In this document: positions 10,551 through 22,061 of the stretch, in pieces | Position numbering within the stretch: the stretch's first letter is position 1 | Layout: every line of letters begins with the position of its first letter | Assembly: GCA_023548195.1 (NCBI GenBank) | Contig: JAJHZJ010000496.1 | Location: 5,639,001-5,703,000, forward strand | Reading direction: 5' to 3' | Length of the DNA stretch: 64,000 nt | Source: Bettongia penicillata ogilbyi | Lineage: Eukaryota; Chordata; Mammalia; Diprotodontia; Potoroidae | Translations under genes and position numbers: made by a program | The notes under the pieces: model-generated | What the model was told of the DNA's origin: nothing | Seen by the model: only the letters and a program-made list of their open reading frames with translations | Database searches by the model: none

Positions 10551-10791
10551 TTCTCTGGGAATCATTGAATATTACTAGTTCCAAGAGATCAGCTTGATAA
10601 CCTCTAACGGTCTATGAAGCCCCACTATTCTGTCCCAAACAAGTAGCTACAGACCCCATGCTTGTCCAATGGCATTCTATTTTCATCCAGTGCTGACTCT
10701 TAAGATGTTCTCTCTAATTCTGAGCTGGAATGCAATTTATTCTGTGTCCTAACAGTTGGTCCTAGTTTTGACCTCTCTAGACACATCACAA

Positions 10792-11043
10792 TGGGCAACT
10801 AGGTGGTGCTAGGGGTAGAGTACCTAGCCTGAAGTCAGAAAGACTCCTCTACCTGAGTTCAAATCCGGCTCAGGCATTTGCTATCTGTGTGACCCTGGAC
10901 AAGTCACTTTACCCTGCTTGCCTCCGTTTCCTTCTTTGTAAAATGACTTGGAGAAGGACATGGCAAACTATTCTGGTTTATCTTCCAAGATAACCTCAAA
11001 TGATATCACAAAGAGTTGGACACGACTGAGTAGCAATGACACA
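10792..11043 (+). mobile_element. Long-tailed marsupial SINE, near full length
   Basis: GGGCAACTAGGTGGTGCTAG head, CTGTGTGACCCTGGACAAGT CORE, GACTTGGAGAAGGACATGGC and AGAGTTGGACACGACTGAGT tail. Confidence 0.92.
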
Positions 11044-11099
11044 TGGAATAGTTGCTGATTTTTCTTTGTGAATTAAATACAATTACAGTGTAATAGTGA

Positions 11100-11290
11100 G
11101 AAACTCTAGAATTGGAACTGAGATACAGATATTAGCCTCAATTCTTATCACTAATGATCTGGGCAGTAGAAGGGAATGAAAAGGTCAGTCCCCAGACACC
11201 AAGTTCAAGTTCCACTGTATCATCTAACCTCTCAGACCTCAATCCTTTCCTTGATAAAGTGAACATTTCCTATCCAACAAGATTTTTGAA
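11100..11290 (+). mobile_element. Degraded MIR-like SINE
   Basis: CACCAAGTTCAAGTTCCACT, CTAACCTCTCAGACCTCAAT and CTTGATAAAGTGAAC recall the CORE region; weak. Confidence 0.4.
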
Positions 11291-11382
11291 GCTATTCTCC
11301 CTTATTTTGATCTGAAGTCTGGTCATGTGTATTTACATGTGTTTGTGTACATATACACCTGCTTATGGATACATACATAGGT

Positions 11383-11623
11383 TCTTATTGTCAGTTTCAG
11401 TCATGTCTGACTGTTCACAACCCCATTTAGGGTTTTCTTGGAATATATACTGAAGTGATTTACTATTTCCTTCTCCAACATTTTCAGATGAGGAAACTAA
11501 GGCAAACATGGTTAAGGGACTTAGTCAGGTCACCCAGCTAGTAAGTGACTGAGGTCACATTTGAACTCAGGTCAGGTCTTCCTCATTCTGGCCCAAGACG
11601 CTATCCTCCTGAACCACCACATA
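11383..11623 (-). mobile_element. Long-tailed marsupial SINE
   Basis: Antisense: CAGTCATGTCTGACTGTTCA, CCCCATTTAGGGTTTTCTTG, TTCAGATGAGGAAACTAAGG, GCTATCCTCCTGAACCACC. Confidence 0.9.
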
Positions 11624-11878
11624 TATACATGTGTATATATATGCATATATATATATAGTTCTTTATATATATATTTGTACAATATCCACATACATGTATA
11701 CATACTTATACATGCATATATGTATATTGTGTATTTACAAATATATATATATATATATTTGAGAGAGAGAGAGGAGACAGAGACAGAGATCTCTCTCTTC
11801 CTCTCTCTCTCTCTCCATATATAAATACATATATATAATATATGCATACAGATATATGAATGTATATTACACACATTT
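11624..11878. repeat. Composite microsatellite (TA)n-(GA)n-(CT)n-(TA)n
   Basis: (TA)-rich blocks flank a GA block (11761-11789) that turns into a CT block (11791-11816), giving an inverted GA/CT structure. The last 33 bp (11846-11878) recur exactly at 12847-12879. Confidence 0.9.
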
Positions 11879-12069
11879 GGTGCCAAGTTTCTAATTTTCA
11901 GGGATTACTTTCTCCTTAATCATTAGATCCTAGAGCATAGCAGTGATAAAGTGATAACCTAAAGGATATCAAGTTACAAAACAAAATCCACATATACATG
12001 CATTTCATTATAATTGCAAATGCTTTTTGTGTTAAAAGTAAATCTTTTACATGTTTTCTCATGTCTTAT

Positions 12070-12215
12070 CTAATTTACCTTCAAAAATATCCTGGTATTG
12101 GATACATTTATTTTGTGGATAAAAAATGGACCTAAGAGGTCAGGTGACTTGACCACAAGGAACAGGTTTTGGGTCAGTACTTGAACTTGAATCTGGGGCC
12201 CCTCACTCACTGACT
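12070..12215 (-). mobile_element. MIR-type SINE
   Basis: TTATTTTGTGGATAAAAAAT, AGGTCAGGTGACTTGACCAC, ACTTGAACTTGAATCTGGGG. Confidence 0.65.
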
Positions 12216-12314
12216 CAGAAGAAAATGTCATTTTCAGGTATTGCTAGATATAAATGGAATACAAATGTATGTACATATGAAAGGAGAAGGGGAGGGGAGG
12301 AGAGGGAGCAAGGA

Positions 12315-12380
12315 TTTATTAAGCACTTACAACATTCCAGGTATTGTGCTAAGTGTTCTCTACACATATTGACTCATTTG
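12315..12380 (-). mobile_element. MIR tail fragment
   Basis: TTATTAAGCACTTACAACAT, CCAGGTATTGTGCTAAGTG, ATTGACTCATTTGA. Confidence 0.75.
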
Positions 12381-12508
12381 AAAGGCTGTGTGGAACAGGG
12401 GATAGAGGGCTGGTCTCAGAGTCAGGAAGATAGGAGCTCCAGTTGTACTTCTGCAATGTGCTGGCTAGGTGAGCTTGGAAAAATCACTTAAGCTTTCAAT
12501 GTCCTAGA
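12381..12508 (+). mobile_element. MIR-type SINE
   Basis: GGAACAGGGGATAGAGGGCT, AGAGTCAGGAAGATAGGAGC, TAGGTGAGCTTGGAAAAATC. Confidence 0.75.
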
Positions 12509-12563
12509 TCACTTGTGGCCAAATCTATCCTTCCTTACTTCTCTAGCAGATCTATTACCCACA

Positions 12564-12621
12564 ATCTCTCTCTTTTTCTCTCTGTCTTTCTCTCTGTGTC
12601 TCTCTCTCCCTCTCCCTCCCT

Positions 12622-12687
<66 letters not shown>

Positions 12688-12758
12688 ATCTGTCTCTGTC
12701 AATCACTCTCTCTCTCTGTTTTTCTCTTTTCCCCCCTCTTTCTCTGTCTCTCTGTCTC

Positions 12759-12830
<72 letters not shown>

Positions 12831-12880
12831 GTAAATATATATACATATACAGATATATGAATGTATATTACACACATTTA
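12564..12880. repeat. Large (TC)n microsatellite followed by (AT)n
   Basis: About 245 bp of (TC)n with small interruptions, then (AT)n at 12809-12830 and a TA-rich end holding the 33-bp block also present at 11846-11878. The Leu/Ser/Phe-rich open frames here are not genes. Confidence 0.95.
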
Positions 12881-12909
12881 TAACCTACATATACACACAT
12901 ACATATAGC

Positions 12910-12980
12910 TAGACTGATAGACGGACAGGCAGACAGACAGACAGATAGATAGATAGATAGATAGATAGATGGATGGATAG
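12910..12980. repeat. (GACA)n/(GATA)n microsatellite
   Basis: GACA units pass into GATA units and then GGAT units. Confidence 0.95.
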
Positions 12981-13370
12981 AAAAAAAATTGGTTATTCCT
13001 CCATATGATAGCTTTGTCCACGGGAAATTGAAGGAAGCTGTGTTTTTGCAAACTATTTCTGTTTTATCATTCACAACTATGTTGTTTTATTGTGTTGTTA
13101 TTTATGTCTTAATGCACACTCATGTTGGCCCTTCTATTTAAGAATCCACACTGCCTTGGCTCAGAAAGGAATCCATCCTTAATTGGCCAAGTACCAAGGC
13201 TCACTGCTCTTAATGAAGCACTTTTCCAAAGCTGCTCCTTGGAACTGTCCACCTGATGCTCTTCTGTATTGATTTTTAATCGGTTTCAAAAAATACTTCA
13301 TGTTATTTCTGACATTCTCAGATAAACTCAAAAACTCCTGGCTCAGCTTGGGGAGGAGGGCACAATAATA
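12981..13370. other. No gene or recognised repeat
   Basis: About 390 bp without recognised features. Confidence 0.5.
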
Positions 13371-13374
13371 GTCC

Positions 13375-13590
13375 CACGTAATTCTCTAGCACTTCAAAGA
13401 CTGTGAAGTAATTTATGTCCAATATGGCGCTCAAACCTCACAGCTGTCTGGTGAGGGAGGCACTGTAGTCATCCCTGTGCTCATTTTGTAGGTGAGGAAA
13501 TTGTGAGAAATGAAGGAAATGATCTACAATGTCAAAAATGGGATTTTAAGCCAGACTTTCTCCCTCTAGGTCTAGCCTGCTGTACTTCAT
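13375..13590 (-). mobile_element. MIR-type SINE
   Basis: GCACTTCAAAGACTGTGAAG, CATTTTGTAGGTGAGGAAAT, GGGATTTTAAGCCAGACTTT. Confidence 0.75.
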
Positions 13591-13796
13591 AAGACTGTCT
13601 CTCTCCATATTAAATTAGCGTACATGATGATGACCCTGATTTTCCTTGGTCTAAGTCTGAGGGCACATTTGATTATGATACCCAAGGAGAGGCATAACTG
13701 AATTCATAGACTCTCAGTCTTGAGTCTTGATTTCATATCATCAATTTCTCTACATCTATAGTTTCACTTATCTAGAAAGTTTTTATCTCTTATCAA

Positions 13797-14060
13797 GAAA
13801 TAACGATAGCAACTAAACCTTAGATAACACCTTAACATTTACAAAGAACATTACTCACAAGACTTCAATTCCAACAAGAATCTACTGAGCATCCCTGTAT
13901 ATGGCACTAAGGTATCAGTGCTGAGAATAGAAAGGCAAAAGGGAAAATATAGCCCCTGATCTCAAGTAGCTCACACATCCTACCAGGTAGGTAATAAAAC
14001 TTTATTATTATACCTTTTTAATAGATAAGGAAACTGAGACTCAGAAAGAATTGCTCATGG
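13797..14060 (-). mobile_element. MIR-type SINE interrupted by an L2 fragment
   Basis: Left part has ACCTTAACATTTACAAAGAA; the right part (13982 on) has CCAGGTAGGTAATAAAACTT and GATAAGGAAACTGAGACTCA. The middle 13866-13981 is antisense L2. Confidence 0.65.
13866..13981 (-). mobile_element. L2 LINE 3' fragment nested in a MIR
   Basis: AATCTACTGAGCATCCCTGT, GATCTCAAGTAGCTCACACA: antisense L2 terminus. Confidence 0.6.
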
Positions 14061-14064
14061 TAAT

Positions 14065-14268
14065 AAGATTATAGAATTTGGAGATGAAAGGGACTTTAGA
14101 GATCATTCAGTCCAATGTCTTCATTTTGCAGATGTGGAAACTAAAGTGATTTATTCAAGATAGTACAAGTAGTCACACAGCTAATAAATACCAGAGCCAG
14201 GATTTGTACTTGGAACTTCTTATTCAAACCCACTGTAGTCTCCTCTATATTATATTGCTAGTGATGAA
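14065..14268 (-). mobile_element. MIR-type SINE
   Basis: TTTGGAGATGAAAGGGACTT, CATTTTGCAGATGTGGAAAC, AGTCACACAGCTAATAAATA. Confidence 0.85.
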
Positions 14269-14299
14269 TATGTTAATCACCAACTGCAATTACAGTGTG

Positions 14300-14425
14300 C
14301 TTGTATTTTCTAACACAAGAGAATAAGCTCCCTGGAAGCAGGGGATATCTCAGTTTTGTAACTTTGTTCTTAATGTTGCAGCATTGACTAGTGTATAGTA
14401 GGTACTTAATCAGCATCTATCAATT
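14300..14425 (+). mobile_element. L2 LINE 3' end
   Basis: GAATAAGCTCCCTGGAAGCA, GCATTGACTAGTGTATAGTA, GGTACTTAATCAGCATC. Confidence 0.65.
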
Positions 14426-14469
14426 AATTGAACCAAACAAAAGACTAATTTGTAATTTACCTGCATAGC

Positions 14470-14600
14470 CTCTTGGTCAATCAACAGGCATTGATTAACT
14501 AATTACTATGAACCAGTTGATGTATTAAGGACAGAGATATCAAGAAAGGCAAAAGCACTGTCCCCGTTCAAAGGAGCTAACTCCCATTTGTAGGGGCAAT
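14470..14600 (-). mobile_element. L2 LINE 3' fragment
   Basis: CAATCAACAGGCATTGATTA, AAGAAAGGCAAAAGCACTGT, CAAAGGAGCTAACTCCCATT. Confidence 0.55.
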
Positions 14601-14604
14601 GTTA

Positions 14605-15050
14605 TATTCACAGCACCTATGGTGGTCATGAATATGCCAGCACAGTTCTGAATTACAAAATATAACAGACTCTCCATATGAATGATAGAACTAAAACATT
14701 TTTTCAAACACCAGAATGCCCAATCCCAACACCAGAAAACCAAATCCATCATAGCAGCAAAGAAATCTATCATAGTAACCAAGAATTCTATACACATTAT
14801 CAGGCCTTCCCACAAATAGGTTCTCCTAGGCAAAATGTCCTTCTCTCACTCACAGCCAGCTGCCTGCTTCCTCTGTCCTTCCTAGCTCTGACTAGTCTGA
14901 CCAACTTACACTCAGTTGTGCTCCAGCTCTGCCTCTTCCTGTTCCATCCATTCAACAAGATGCTTCCACCATAGGCTTCATGTGACACAAACTCACATGA
15001 CTTAGGCTTCCATGTGATTTAACCAAGTCATATAGGCCTATTAATGGATG
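14605..15050 (-). mobile_element. LTR-like dispersed sequence
   Basis: Read on the minus strand it shows CATTAATAGGCCTATATGAC, then long GA-rich mixed sequence and a T-rich end, as in an LTR. The motif around AGGCCTATTAATGGRT also occurs at 2562-2583 inside the probable LTR at 2018-2599. Ends not found. It contains the left arm (14863-14916) of a 54-bp inverted repeat. Confidence 0.35.
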
Positions 15051-15635
15051 GGAAAGGTTCCCATTCCATTAAAAATACATTAATTCCATTAAAAATACAT
15101 TTACAATACACCATTCCACTGGAGAGGACACCTATGCAAAAACATATGTTCTTGTATGACATACAGATACAGAATAGCTGGAGGGTCATCTCTGAGCTTC
15201 AGTCCATGGGTGGTTCTGTGATCTCACTAATGTTCATGCTTCCACTAATGCTGTAGCTTGTGTTCCATCCATGACTTCTAATTCGACATGACTCTCATCT
15301 ATGTCTTCCCATAAATCTTCCTCACCTACATGCCTCCATTTCCCTAAGGGCCCAGTACACCTGTCCACATCTCCCTGATGACATCTATTCTTTAGCCTTC
15401 CTTTAACCATCCTTCAACCATCCTTCATTAGCTGTATGTCACAGTCTGGACATACTCACCATGAACATCTGCTGCTTTTGGGGGTAATTCTTAGCTTTGG
15501 TTCTTTGATGGTCAAGGTGATAATACCTGAATTACAGCCAGTCAGCCATCATTAATATTGTAGAGTAGTGTGAAATCAAAACTGTCGTATAGGTCCCTTC
15601 TGTTAAGCTGATGGGAATCTGATATAGAACAGGCA
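15051..15635. other. No gene; small tandem duplication
   Basis: ATTCCATTAAAAATACATT occurs twice in tandem at about 15063-15101. The rest (15100-15630) has no recognised repeat or exon. Confidence 0.5.
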
Positions 15636-15639
15636 GGTA

Positions 15640-15835
15640 CAAGGTATGGTAGACAGAGCTCTGGACCTAGAATCGGCAAGATGCTTGCTGGTTGTATGAC
15701 CCTGGACAAGTAATTGTCTACCTCAGTTTATTCATCTGTAAAATAAGGCAAATGACAACATCTACCTCCCAGGATCATTGTGGAAATCAAATGAGAATAT
15801 TTCTAAAACACTATACTAAATAAAGCTATTACTCT
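15640..15835 (+). mobile_element. MIR-type SINE
   Basis: ATGGTAGACAGAGCTCTGGA, TATGACCCTGGACAAGTAAT, CATCTGTAAAATAAGGCAAA, CCAGGATCATTGTGGAAATC. Confidence 0.85.
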
Positions 15836-15933
15836 TCTTGTTATTACTAATACCATTATTAATATTAAAACACGTGTTCATACTCTTATATTCATGCACA
15901 TATGCACAAATATTCATATACAGCTTTTAGTAC

Positions 15934-16047
15934 ACCTATAGTGTACCTTGTCTAGAGGTAGAGCTGCGGCAGGACTGAGTGTAAGTTGGTCAGACTAGTC
16001 AGAGCTAGGAAGGACAGAGGAAGCAGGTACCTATAGTACACCTTGTC
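15934..16047. repeat. Short inserted segment flanked by 19-bp direct repeats
   Basis: 15934-15952 and 16029-16047 are direct repeats (17 of 19 identical, core CCTATAGT and ACCTTGTC). Between them, 15974-16027 is a perfect 54-bp reverse complement of 14863-14916. The arrangement suggests a templated inverted insertion. Confidence 0.85.
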
Positions 16048-16639
16048 CTTGGAATGAAATGGAGCCTGTCTGATAATTACCCTGGGAAAAGAAATGAAGA
16101 AAAAGACCATTTTTTAAAGCTACAAGAAGATTTAGGAAGGCGGAAACAATTACCCCTACAGGAATGAGTTTGGTTATTAGGACTGAATATCAGGTGAGAC
16201 AATCTTAACAAGGAAATTGTAGGGTCTCTCCAGAAACCTTAAAGAACTCAGGGTGTGATGTTGCCCAAGGCACTGGTTTATTTATACAGCTTAAATCACA
16301 ATGTCTTCTATCCAATGTTACTGCTGGGCATGGTTCTGTTGTACTCACTTCAGTCCAAAATGCAATGTAATAGCCACCTGGCTTTGAAAAGCCATCCCGT
16401 CATTCAGCAAGTCACCAGAAGAAAGACTGGAGAAACTCAAGAGGCCTTAAAGTTGGAGCAACTTAAAATATCACGTGACTTTTTCCCCCAGGAGCCAGGG
16501 ATAGTTGGTAGATTTGCCCCTTTGAGGGGGTGGGGGGGCTGTCTCTGTTGTCCTTCAAAGTTCTAGCCTGCATTGTCAAGGTAGCTCAACAGAGATAGCA
16601 GTATCAACACAATAGAATTCTTTCAACTTTGTACAATAT
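16048..16639. other. No gene or recognised repeat
   Basis: About 590 bp. The open frame 16255-16566 has no motif. A G-run lies at about 16528-16537. Confidence 0.5.
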
Positions 16640-16756
16640 TCTGTGAATGTGTATGTGTGCATGTATATATACATATATGTATATACATAAGTCTGTATAT
16701 ATACATATGCCTACACAGAGACTATATATACACCTGTATACACATAAATATTCGAG

Positions 16757-16803
<47 letters not shown>

Positions 16804-16852
16804 TTGTAGATATGTATGCCTATATGTGTGTATATATGTATACACAAAAGTA
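16640..16852. repeat. (TA)n/(CATA)n microsatellite
   Basis: TA-rich array with an uninterrupted (AT)n block of about 40 bp at 16762-16802. Confidence 0.95.
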
Positions 16853-18384
16853 GAGACATGCATTTGTCAAAATGTTTTGGCTAAAAATTGTAAAGGTCAT
16901 TCTATTTCTGCTTTCCTATATCTACTGTTTGGGGATTTGAAAGCAATTGTGTGTATCTAAACAAAATGGATTCTTCCTGAGGCACCTACAATATCACCAA
17001 AGGACTCCACTGAGAGATGGAAAGCTTTGGCTCCTAGGCAAATCTTTTATTAGACTAGGAAGGTCCTTAGGAGAACTCACCATGGATACAATTACAACAG
17101 GACTAACTGTGTTTCTGGGACTTTGGGATATGCCCATAACAGTGAATCTGAACCATCTATCACATCTATGGAACCAATATCTAGTCATCTCAGTAAGTAA
17201 ACATGGTTTCCAAGGAAAACTATTACTTAAAAGAGGCACGGTTTGATACAACATCCTCTGTTAATCTTATTTAGCCTTAAAGAACTTCAGTTTTCTCATT
17301 TTCTCACTTCAGTAAACTAATCAGGCATTGTTTTCTGAGCTCACCCTGTATGCCAGTCTTGCCCGTCCAATTAGATGTTTTGCTCCTTGACTGTAGGAGC
17401 TTCACTATTCTTTCTCTATTGGTATTTCCATTTTGTATCAATATCTCAGCACAGTGCTTGCATTGCTATTGGCACGTGACATGTATTAAATAGTATTCAC
17501 TTCACAATAGTTGTCTAGATTTTTCCGAGTTTTGGTACTCAGGACTTTCCCTGAAACACATACAACATGGGAAAAAGTGAATCTTAATAGATACGGAAAG
17601 CTACCCTGGGAGCAGCACTCTTTCAAGTCCTGTTGGCATGGTCTCACCTGTCTCTCCAACTTTCTTGTTTGTCAATATGGTCAGCTCTGAAGCCACAATT
17701 GACAGGTCTGTTCAGAAGCAAGAGGGATAGACTCTCCTTGATTTTTATATCATGGTTTCTATAAGGAAAAACACTCATAGACAGTCACAAGATGGAAAAT
17801 GGGCTCTGGCAGCTGGTTTTCTACTCCTTCAGCTCAACTGTCTTGCCTTCTGGTTGTAATAATAGTAGAAAAATCAGGTTTGACATGGATGTCAAGGGGA
17901 CAGCCACCTGTGCTGTTGGCAAAAGAGAAAAGCTAGTAGGACCCCATAAGCTCATTATTTCTGCACTTTTTGAGCAGTGACCAGATAGTCAAAGAATTCA
18001 AAAGAATAAAAACTCTAAGGTCAATGGGAGGGTTGCTCAGCCTTCTTAGCTGTACTTGGCCTCTCTTCTATCCTTCAGTCCTCCATGAAATAAGGGTGCC
18101 CAAGAGCCATAATCTATAGCAGCTTTTATTTTCCAACCTTAATACAGAAAGCACCTTTGTACCCACCCACTCCCATGTCTTAAGGTCATGCTATAATGCT
18201 GGGTTTCAAAAGAAAACCAAATGGAGAACAAACCATGATTTGTAATTCTTAGCACCTTTGGATATTTTTTGTAGGCAAAGGCATGGATAAAATTGACCAA
18301 TATGCCAATTGCCATCTCATCCTACTTCCATATAACACCCCTTCTCACCCCCACCCCGGTCCACTTCATGACACCTCAGAAATC
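16853..18384. other. No gene; possible L2 trace
   Basis: 17370-17490 weakly recalls the L2 end (TTGCTCCTTGACTGTAGGAG, AGCACAGTGCTTGCATTGC). The overlapping frames at 16947-17254 and 17792-17980 have no recognised domain. Otherwise single-copy-looking sequence. Confidence 0.45.
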
Positions 18385-18560
18385 GGTCTTGGAGTCAGAG
18401 ATCCAAATTGCCGCTCTTGATTCTTTTGCTATGTGACAAATTTGACCTTGGACAAATCACTTGACCTTAGCGGATCTTAGTTTCCTCATCTGTAAAGTGA
18501 GAGGCCTGGGATGGACAGCACTTAGTTCCCCTTAACTGCTAAATTCTATGACCTTCTGAC
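18385..18560 (+). mobile_element. MIR-type SINE
   Basis: TGACCTTGGACAAATCACTT, TTTCCTCATCTGTAAAGTGA. Confidence 0.8.
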
Positions 18561-18611
18561 CCTAGGCATAGACTTTCCTTAGGTATGTATTTCCCTAGCA
18601 TCAGGGTCTTT

Positions 18612-18770
18612 CAGCGTAAAGAGAGCTAGATTTGAGTTCAAATTCTGATCTTATCACTTATTACTTCTGTGACCTTGGGCAAGTCACTTAGCCTTTAAGA
18701 GTCTCTCTTTGTCTGTAAAATGAGGGGGTTGTACTGAAGTCGTCAAATCTTAGTATTTGAGAGTCAGAAG
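18612..18770 (+). mobile_element. MIR-type SINE
   Basis: GATTTGAGTTCAAATTCTGA, TGTGACCTTGGGCAAGTCAC, CTGTAAAATGAGGGGGTTGT. Confidence 0.88.
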
Positions 18771-19009
18771 AGACTTCAGAAGTATTTAGTCCAATCCGTA
18801 AAATTTTATAGCCCCCAGAATTCACAAGTGGCTTCCCATCCACATACTAATCAGGCCCAAACTTACTTAGTTTTAAGATCAGGCACACACCAGCTCTAAA
18901 CTTACAAGCCTTTTTCAGGGTGTTTCCATATTACCATTTAAAGCCCTACTCCTCATCGTGGAATGGTTCAGCAAAATTACAAAAGCAGCATTTACTTTCA
19001 AGACCTCAT

Positions 19010-19280
19010 CATACCTTGAGGCAGATAACAATAGACAGAGTCCGGGACTAGACTCAGGAAGACCTGAGTTCAAGTATGACCTCAGACACTTACTAATCAG
19101 TAAATTCATTAGCTGTGCTACTAGTTTTGTGGAAAAGCTACATAACCTGTCTACCACAGTTTCCTATATTGTAAAAAGAGGATAACAACAGCACCTGTGT
19201 CTCAAGGTCATTGTGAAGAACAAGGGAGATAATATTTTATTGGTAATGTGCTTAACATAGTGTCTTTCACATAGATCATT
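19010..19280 (+). mobile_element. MIR-type SINE, near full length
   Basis: GGAAGACCTGAGTTCAAGTA, CCTCAGACACTTACTAATCA, CAAGGTCATTGTGAAGAACA, GTGCTTAACATAGTGTC. Confidence 0.85.
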
Positions 19281-20680
19281 CTTGATTTCTTCATTCCTTG
19301 TTTTTATTCATTGAACGTGTTTTTTTCTGTGTGAACGGTGTATGATTTCATCATATACACCTAGTTTTGTGGAGCTAAGTTATAAGGTGGAATGCACTCA
19401 TGATTATCCCAAAGAGAGGAACTTACACACATTAATAAATATGGGGGAATGGATCTCATCCCCTTATCTAGTCCCAGTTACTCTCTTTATGAAAATCAAG
19501 CACATTTTTCTTTCTTTACTATTTCATATCTACACTCAGCAATATTTTTTTTACTGCATTCCATTTCTATGGAATGATTCCTCCTTGTTCATCTGCAAAG
19601 CATATTTTCCCTCTCATAAATTCCTCCATCTCTAAGTTAACTTCTGACCATTCCACCTTCAGGTCTGTAGTGCAGAGATGAAAGGGAAAATGGATAAGCA
19701 TCATTTTTGACAGCCAAGACCTAATACCTAATTCCCCACCTTCATACAAACTTCATGATTTGTCTATTCAACCACCTGAACTATCCAAATGCTCCCTAAG
19801 AGCAGAAACTTATCTACTTAAATTTCTTCAGTCATTTTGAAGAATAATCTTGTATAGGTTGTATCCAAGGCTGAGAATCCTAGGATGTTTTAACATCTGT
19901 AAAATCATAGCCTAGTGGAAGAATGGAAATTCAACCTTGAATGCCTTTCCTTCCTGCTTTAACTAAAAGAAAGGTTCTTCCCTTGATATAGTTAAAAATC
20001 CACTAAGATTCCCTTCATCTTTTATTATCTTCAACCTAGAGGGGGAGATTATTTTTTTTCTCTACCTCTCTGAGGACGTTTTCAAAATAATGGTTGTTTA
20101 GTAATAGCCCCTTCAGGGAAAAGGCAAGGATGCAATTGATGATATTCCCATGATCATCACGGGCAAATTTGTCCTTCAAGTTCAAGTGACTTTATTTCCC
20201 AGCCCAGACCAAGCATTGGAATCCCAAAGCTATGAAGAAACTTTGTCCAGCTTTGTCTGCACATGGATATACTTATATGTAGAGACTTGTGAGTATTTTT
20301 GCATTCTGAGATCATAGATTAAGGCCATCTCTTTGGCTTGAGTCATACCTATCCCCATGGGCTCCTTCATGTGACATGTGAGAAAGATACAGAAATCATG
20401 CATTTTATCCTGGTTGCATAGAAATCAATTTTGCTTTCTTCTTATGACGAGAACAAAAATCATATGAAATATTTTGTCTTTCCTCACATTTATGTAGATT
20501 CTGTTTTTGATTATGAATCCTTTGAATCTGATGACTTCCTTTAAGTGTGATGAAAGAAAGACCACATTCAACTAGGAGTGAAAAGAACTATGAAGCTGTG
20601 GTCAATGCAGTTTCAGCCCTGCCTTCACCAAGTACTAGTATGCTGTCCTCCCAAATTGCCATTTCTCTAGTCGCCTTGGC
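19281..20680. other. No gene or recognised repeat
   Basis: About 1.4 kb with short unlike open frames on both strands. No exon supported. Confidence 0.45.
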
Positions 20681-20765
20681 TATATTTATTTATTTATTTA
20701 ATATATGTATATATAATATATAAACATACATACAGAAATACATACATGCACGTATATATATCTTC
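20681..20765. repeat. AT-rich low-complexity tract
   Basis: (TTTA)n passes into (TA)n and (CATA)n. Confidence 0.9.
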
Positions 20766-20784
20766 TCCACATCCTTGTATGTAT

Positions 20785-20925
20785 TCATGCTGTCTCGCCT
20801 AATAGGAGGTAAGCTCTTTGAGAGTATAAATTGTTTCATTATTGGAGGGGAGAGGAGTATGACCTGCGCCTACACAGTACCTGATAGAAAGGAGGTACTC
20901 ATTAAATTCTCCATTGAGTAATTCA
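20785..20925 (+). mobile_element. L2 LINE 3' end
   Basis: AATAGGAGGTAAGCTCTTTG, CTACACAGTACCTGATAGA, AGGAGGTACTCATTAAATTC. Confidence 0.6.
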
Positions 20926-21199
20926 TGGAGATCTAAGGAGGCAATTTGGTAGGATGTATGGATTGTAAGATTTGAAGGTAGGGTGTTAGAGTAATACATA
21001 TTTAGGAGGTACAAGGAATCTTACCAGTTATTTAGTCCAGAACTGTCCAACTAAACTCTGAAGTCCTAAAATATAATTGGGAAATGCTTAATGAAATAAA
21101 TGGAACTACAGGACAGAATAGATAATGTAAATTTGTGATTTTCCAAGTCAATATGCAGCCAGCTGGGATCTACCATTTATATTTCAGTTTGACACAAAT

Positions 21200-21352
21200 G
21201 ATCAGTCCATTCCCTCATTTTACAAATAATTAAACTGAGTTCCAGGGAGCTTAAATGTTGAACTCAAGGTCCCACAGGGCATAAGTGGCAGGCTGGGATT
21301 TGAAGTCAGGTCTTAACTCCAAATCCAGGGGTCTTTGCACTATTCAACATTG
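21200..21352 (-). mobile_element. MIR-type SINE
   Basis: CTCATTTTACAAATAATTAA, GGCTGGGATTTGAAGTCAGG. Confidence 0.8.
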
Positions 21353-21364
21353 TCTTACCTTGTT

Positions 21365-21500
21365 TAAACCCAGCACTACCACTTAATGACCTCTGTGGCC
21401 TTGAACAATTCACTTATCCTATAACCCATGAACCTCAGATTCACCATTTATTAAATGAAGCAATTGAACAAGGTGAATAAGGTCCTTTCTAACTCGAAGT
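21365..21500 (+). mobile_element. MIR-type SINE
   Basis: CTCTGTGGCCTTGAACAATT, ACAAGGTGAATAAGGTCCTT. Confidence 0.65.
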
Positions 21501-22061
21501 CTCTGCTACACTTAATAGCTTTGTGACCTTGAGAGATTCCTTGTTAACTCTCTGCATTTTGGTGTGATCATAGGGAGCATTTGAACTAACAATAACTAGC
21601 TTGGACATATCCCAAAGTCGTCTTCAGGATAAATGAAAGGATAATCCATTTCAGGTTGACTAATGTTTATTTATCATACATTCTGTGCCAGATACTGTGT
21701 TGGATTCTGGGAACACAAAGACAAAAATTAAATAGTCCCTGCCCTCAAAGAAATTAAAATCTAATGAGAAAGAAAAATGTACAATGATAAGGAAATACAA
21801 AATATATACAAAGCATATATAAATAATTTTCAGATGTGGAGAAGACTACGTACAATAAGATACAGAAAGTTGTCTTGTTCAAGACATGACTCGAGCTCAG
21901 TCTTTAATAGAGCTAAATATTTTTGGAGATCTCTAAGATTTGGAAGTGAGGGGAGGGGCCATTCTAGACATGGAAAAAATGGATACAAGAAATGGAAAGC
22001 CAAGTATGGAGAAAAAAAAAAACAGGTTAGTTTGACTAGAATTTGAATTCTACAAATAATT

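Noticed and set aside
12513..12883. Open frames of 115 and 122 codons rich in Leu, Ser and Phe
   Set aside because: They translate a (TC)n microsatellite and its (AT)n end; no non-repetitive coding signal.
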